Origin: Cycas panzhihuaensis
Lineage: Eukaryota > Cycadophyta
Length of the DNA: 64,000 nucleotides
Reading direction: 5' to 3'
Assembly: GCA_023213395.1 (NCBI GenBank)
Contig: CM041465.1
Coordinates: 95,177,741 to 95,241,740, forward strand
Part shown: positions 60,831-64,000 of the stretch, piece after piece
Numbering within the stretch: the first letter of the stretch is position 1
Layout of the letters: each line of letters opens with the position of its first letter
Notes under the pieces: model-generated
What the model saw: only the letters and a program-made list of their open reading frames with translations
What the model was told of the DNA's origin: nothing
Database searches by the model: none
Made by a program: the position numbers and the translations under genes

Positions 60831-61400
60831 TACGAACTTTCTTAGGACTTACCAGATTCTATCATCAGTTTGTTCAAAATTATGCCACCCTAACAACTCC
60901 CTTAACCCACTTACTTTGAAAGGATTCCTTCCAGTGGTCCCCCTCAGCTAATGAGACCTTCCTCCATTTAAAGGAGGTCATGACAACCACCCAAGTCTTG
61001 GACTCCCCTAACTTTTCTTGGCCTTTCTATTAGAATGCAATGCCTCTGGGTTTGGATTAGATGCGGTCTTAATGCAAGACTTCCACCCCATCGCCTTTGA
61101 AAGTCGAAAACTCAAGGATCATGAGTGTATACTTTCTACCTATCAAAAAGAAATGTGGACCATCCTCCATGCTATTGACAAGTGGCGACAGTATCTACTT
61201 AGTTCTAAATTCACTCTCCTCACTGATCATCACAGCCTTCATCGTTTACAAGATCAACTAGTCCTCTTAGAAGAGTAGGCAAAACGGGTTGACTGCCTCC
61301 AAGTTTTTGATTTTACAATAACATATAAAAAGAGGAAAGATAACATTGTGGCAGATGCTCTCTCGAGGTTGCCTTCACCTACACTTGGTGATAACACTAG
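60831..61400 (+). pseudogene. Chromovirus E RNase H
   Basis: Connection and RNase H. LTTPLTHLL and FQWSPSANETFLHLKEVMTT lead into the open frame 61018-61278. The first acidic site VETDASG reads LECNASG, with Asp changed to Asn. The Glu site STYQKEMWTILHAIDKWRQY, the Asp of LLTDHHSL, and NIVADALSRL are kept. It ends in the usual Ty3 RNase H tail just before integrase. Confidence 0.9.
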
Positions 61401-61466
61401 TCATACTAAGGACCCACCATTTATGCCATTTCCTCCCCACAGTTGACATGGCTATAGGATTTAGCC

Positions 61467-62640
61467 ATGGCTAACAAAAACCAACATGATTTTGTGCACT
61501 GGGCCAATAAGGTCCACACTCGTAAGGATTGGTCCATCCATAATAATCTTCTCTTATACCAAAATCACATATTCATACATCCCCTCTCAACTTTTATCTC
61601 GTGGATTTTATCAGAATATCATTCTTCCCCTCTTGGCGACCACTCTGCTTTTGATAAAACTTACCGTAGGATTTGTTCTGACTTCTTTTGGCCAGAAGTG
61701 AAATCCACCATCCTTACCTTTGTCTCAAAATGTGATACATGCCAATGTAACAAAGCTGATACAAAACCCTAACTGGGCCTCCTTTAACCATTACACATCC
61801 CACAAGGTAAATGGCAAGATATTTCCATGGACTTTATATAGGCCTACCACCCGCTGCTAGATCTAATTCCATTTTAGTAGTCATAGATCAATTGACAAAA
61901 TATGCCCACTTCTTACCCGTCCACACAACCTATAAAGCCCCACACATAACTGGCATCTACATCCAGACAATATTTCTTTTACACGGTTTTCCATCCACCA
62001 TTGTATGCGATCACAACCCTAAATTTACTAGCTCCTTTTGGTAAGAGCTATTCCGTGCATCAGGAACATCATTCAACATGAGTTCCGCATACCATCCATA
62101 GACCAAGGTCCTTAAAAAAACTCTAGAGACCTACTTACGTTGCTTTGCATATAACCACCAGTCTAAATGGATATCAGGGCTAGCTCTAGCTGAGTATTGG
62201 TACAACTCCTCACACCATTTAGCCATTAGAATGTCCCCATTTTTGGCTCTCTATAAGTATCCCCCACCGTCCCATCACACCTTAGCTTCCAACCTCCATA
62301 CAATAACAATTCAACAAAAATTACAACATATGGACCAAATTCTCTACACCCTTAAACAAAACCTATCCATGGCCCAAAATCAAATGAAATAATTAGTAGA
62401 TCGGCACCACTCTGATCGCTCCTTCAATATTGGGGATCTGGTATTTCTTCATTTCCAACCTTATAAGAAACAATCCCTTCGCCATCATAAGAATTATAAA
62501 CTTAGCCCTCGTTATTATGACCCCTATAAAGTCCTTAAACGTATTGGTGAAGTTGCATATGCTCTCGACCTTTCCCCCACCATAAACATCCATAATGTTT
62601 TTCATGTCTCTTGTCTTTGGAAGTGTCTAAGTAAAACCCA
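61467..62640 (+). pseudogene. Chromovirus E integrase
   Basis: The zinc region EYHSSPLGDHSAFDKTYRRI with FVSKCDTCQCNK keeps H, H, C, C (open 61467-61772). A frameshift near 61790 leads into 61811-62044, GLPPAARSNSILVVIDQLTK and FPSTIVCDHNPKFTSSFW, giving the second Asp. The third site, normally QTDGQTE, reads TKVLKKTLETYLRC, so the catalytic Glu is lost. ALAEYWYNSSHHLAIRMSPF and the C-terminal GPY-like block LSPRYYDPYKVLKRIGEVAY, then HNVFHVSCLWKCL, follow. Integrase joins element DNA to chromatin. Confidence 0.92.
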
Positions 62641-62679
62641 TACTCCCCAGACAACCCTTCTAATTTTGGATGAAGATCA

Positions 62680-62860
62680 AACCTTGTCCATACCTCCAAA
62701 ATATATCCTGGCTACCAGACAATGATGTCTCCAAAATCGGTCCATTTCAGAATATTTGATACAGTGGACAGGCTGCACCTCTAATGAAGCAACTTGGGAG
62801 TCCATTGAGTTTTTCAAAAGGAACCCACATCTCACATGTCTTGAGGACTCGACATCTTAG
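62680..62860 (+). pseudogene. Chromodomain at the C-terminus of element E
   Basis: Reads PPKYILATRQ, a stop, then RSISEYLIQWTGCTSNEATW and ESIEFFKRNPHLTCLEDS, ending at the TAG 62858-62860. The order EYLIQW-G, EATWE, FP-LEDS matches retrotransposon chromodomains, which steer integration by binding histone marks in heterochromatin. The first aromatic of the methyl-lysine cage cannot be placed with confidence. One in-frame stop. Confidence 0.85.
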
Positions 62861-62869
62861 GGGAGGGGA
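62859..62869 (+). promoter_or_regulatory. Polypurine tract of chromovirus E
   Basis: AGGGGAGGGGA, two bases before the 3' LTR, overlapping the stop codon of the polyprotein. Confidence 0.88.
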
Positions 62870-62871
62870 CT

Positions 62872-63236
62872 TATTACATAACTTATCTAACTAAGTTATG
62901 TAAACCACTATGGAACTTTGTGCATGTGTCGTATAGCGGGCCAATAGTATGCATAGGCACTGCCATCTAATAGAATGTAAGGCCGCCAATAGGATTACAT
63001 GTATAAGACCCTATTTTGTCTATATAAGGGTCATAAATTGTAAATGATGGTTATCTTGATAGAACATTTTTATAAAAATTGTGATGTAGTACTTTCTATA
63101 TTTTGGTGATTATTTAGCATTCTAGTGTTCCTCTGAAACTTTTGGTTAACTTGTTTACTCTATTGGATAAGAAGACGCTACTGCGATTGTCAAATTCTCT
63201 ACTATCTCAAGAGTATTAGCGAGAAGAAACGTCCCA
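62872..63236 (+). repeat. 3' LTR of chromovirus E
   Basis: 365 bases, TATTACATAA (TG changed to TA) to ACGTCCCA. A perfect 12-base inverted repeat lies at the start (62874-62885 and 62892-62903). TSD CTACA follows. Confidence 0.95.
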
Positions 63237-64000
63237 CTACATAATTAGTTGCAACCAGTAATATAAGAAAATAAAACTCTATAAGCATAAAATATAAGTA
63301 TAAATAATAGAATTAAGTAATTACATAAGGCTTGGAGTGAAAACATATTTATTAAACTTCTAAAGGAAGGACCTGCACTTAAAATTGAGAAAGTGATATA
63401 AAATATAGGAGTGGTTGCTAGGAGTTTATAGTTCATAATAGGCTTGGTAAATAAGTTATGTAAAGAAGAGGAGTACTTGACACTTTTGCTCAAGGATCTC
63501 ATCAAATGGAACTTTTAGTTTCTCGAGAAGGATCAAAAGGCATATTAAATTAATAGGCAAGGTTCTCTTAATCTATCAAAAGGAGCTATAAGAAGGTAAT
63601 AATTTTTGTAATCTTAATAATCAATTAGATATTGGTAACATTTAAGCTAGCCTAACCCATAATCCATTTATCCATAAATGATAATATATTCTAGATGCAA
63701 GGATGGAAAGGGGCAAGTAGGTGGCATAAGGGGTTAAGGAATTAGATAAAACACTATATCTTTTTGTGTTTAAAATTTCATATATTGCTCCCAATTTTGA
63801 TCCAAGTATATTAACAAATTAGGAGATTATTAATAAAAATATTTATTATGATATGGTAGCTAATAAGATAAATTTGGATTAATAGTAATTAAAATTTAGT
63901 TAAGAAGGTTGACTAAAGGAGTCAAAAGATAAATCATTAGCTTAGAAGGCCAATTGAGAAGTTTTGAAATATGTATTAGAAAGGTAGGACCAAAAGTTGA
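63237..64000. other. Unassigned AT-rich flank
   Basis: Continues the DNA into which E inserted. I see no gene, repeat or element end. Confidence 0.5.

Larger units (their letters stand above)
56728..63236 (+). mobile_element. Chromovirus E (Ty3/gypsy)
   Basis: 6,509-base element with perfect TSD CTACA (56723-56727 and 63237-63241). Order: 5' LTR, initiator tRNA-Met primer site, 1.25 kb leader, gag, protease, RT, RNase H, integrase, chromodomain, PPT, 3' LTR. The chromodomain at the C-terminus defines a chromovirus; short LTRs and small size suggest the Reina group, which is inference. LTRs differ at about 30 of 365 positions plus a 9-base indel (about 8%). Catalytic losses in RT and integrase and many stops make it non-autonomous. 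Confidence 0.94.

Overview
This is plant nuclear DNA made almost entirely of decayed LTR retrotransposons. I found no cellular gene, tRNA, rRNA or CRISPR array. The evidence for a plant is Ty1/copia elements primed by initiator tRNA-Met, a Tat-lineage Ty3/gypsy element with an antisense extra gene carrying a plant mobile domain (PMD), and a Ty3/gypsy chromovirus with a C-terminal chromodomain. Every coding region carries stops, frameshifts or lost catalytic residues, so all are entered as pseudogenes.

Bases 1-1644 are the 5' end of a minus-strand copia (element F) that runs off the left edge. Bases 1645-3245 hold unassigned AT-rich DNA and a pure (AT)63 tract.

Bases 3246-50786 are a nest of five LTR elements and one solo LTR. 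Copia A (minus; TSD CAAGT on both sides) is the outer host. Copia B (minus; TSD TAAAA/CAAAG) sits in A's pol and splits A at 6783/46079. The Tat element (plus, 12058-36588) sits in B's leader. Copia C (minus, 22021-29641) sits in Tat's antisense extra gene. Copia D (plus, 36621-44249; TSD TGTGT) sits in B's leader 32 bases beyond the Tat end. A 662-base solo LTR (TSD ATTTG) lies in A's 3' region. Hand-counted LTR divergence fits this order: about 12% for A and about 7% for C and D.

The Tat element is the most interesting unit. Without C it is about 16.9 kb. Its order is LTR, gag, protease, RT, RNase H, integrase (plus), then a minus-strand PMD/coiled-coil gene with its own TATA box, then a second, archaeal-like RNase H (plus), a polypurine tract and an LTR. 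The 5' LTR lacks 1,075 bases present in the 3' LTR.

Bases 50787-56727 hold a remnant of an older chromovirus-like element (LTR end, primer site and leader related to element E), a possible further LTR, and unassigned AT-rich DNA. Bases 56728-63236 are chromovirus E (plus; TSD CTACA) with 365-374 base LTRs. The last 764 bases are unassigned.

In each element the LTR supplies promoter and polyadenylation signals, the primer site and polypurine tract start the two DNA strands, Gag forms the particle, and protease, RT/RNase H and integrase mature, copy and insert it. No element here could do this on its own.
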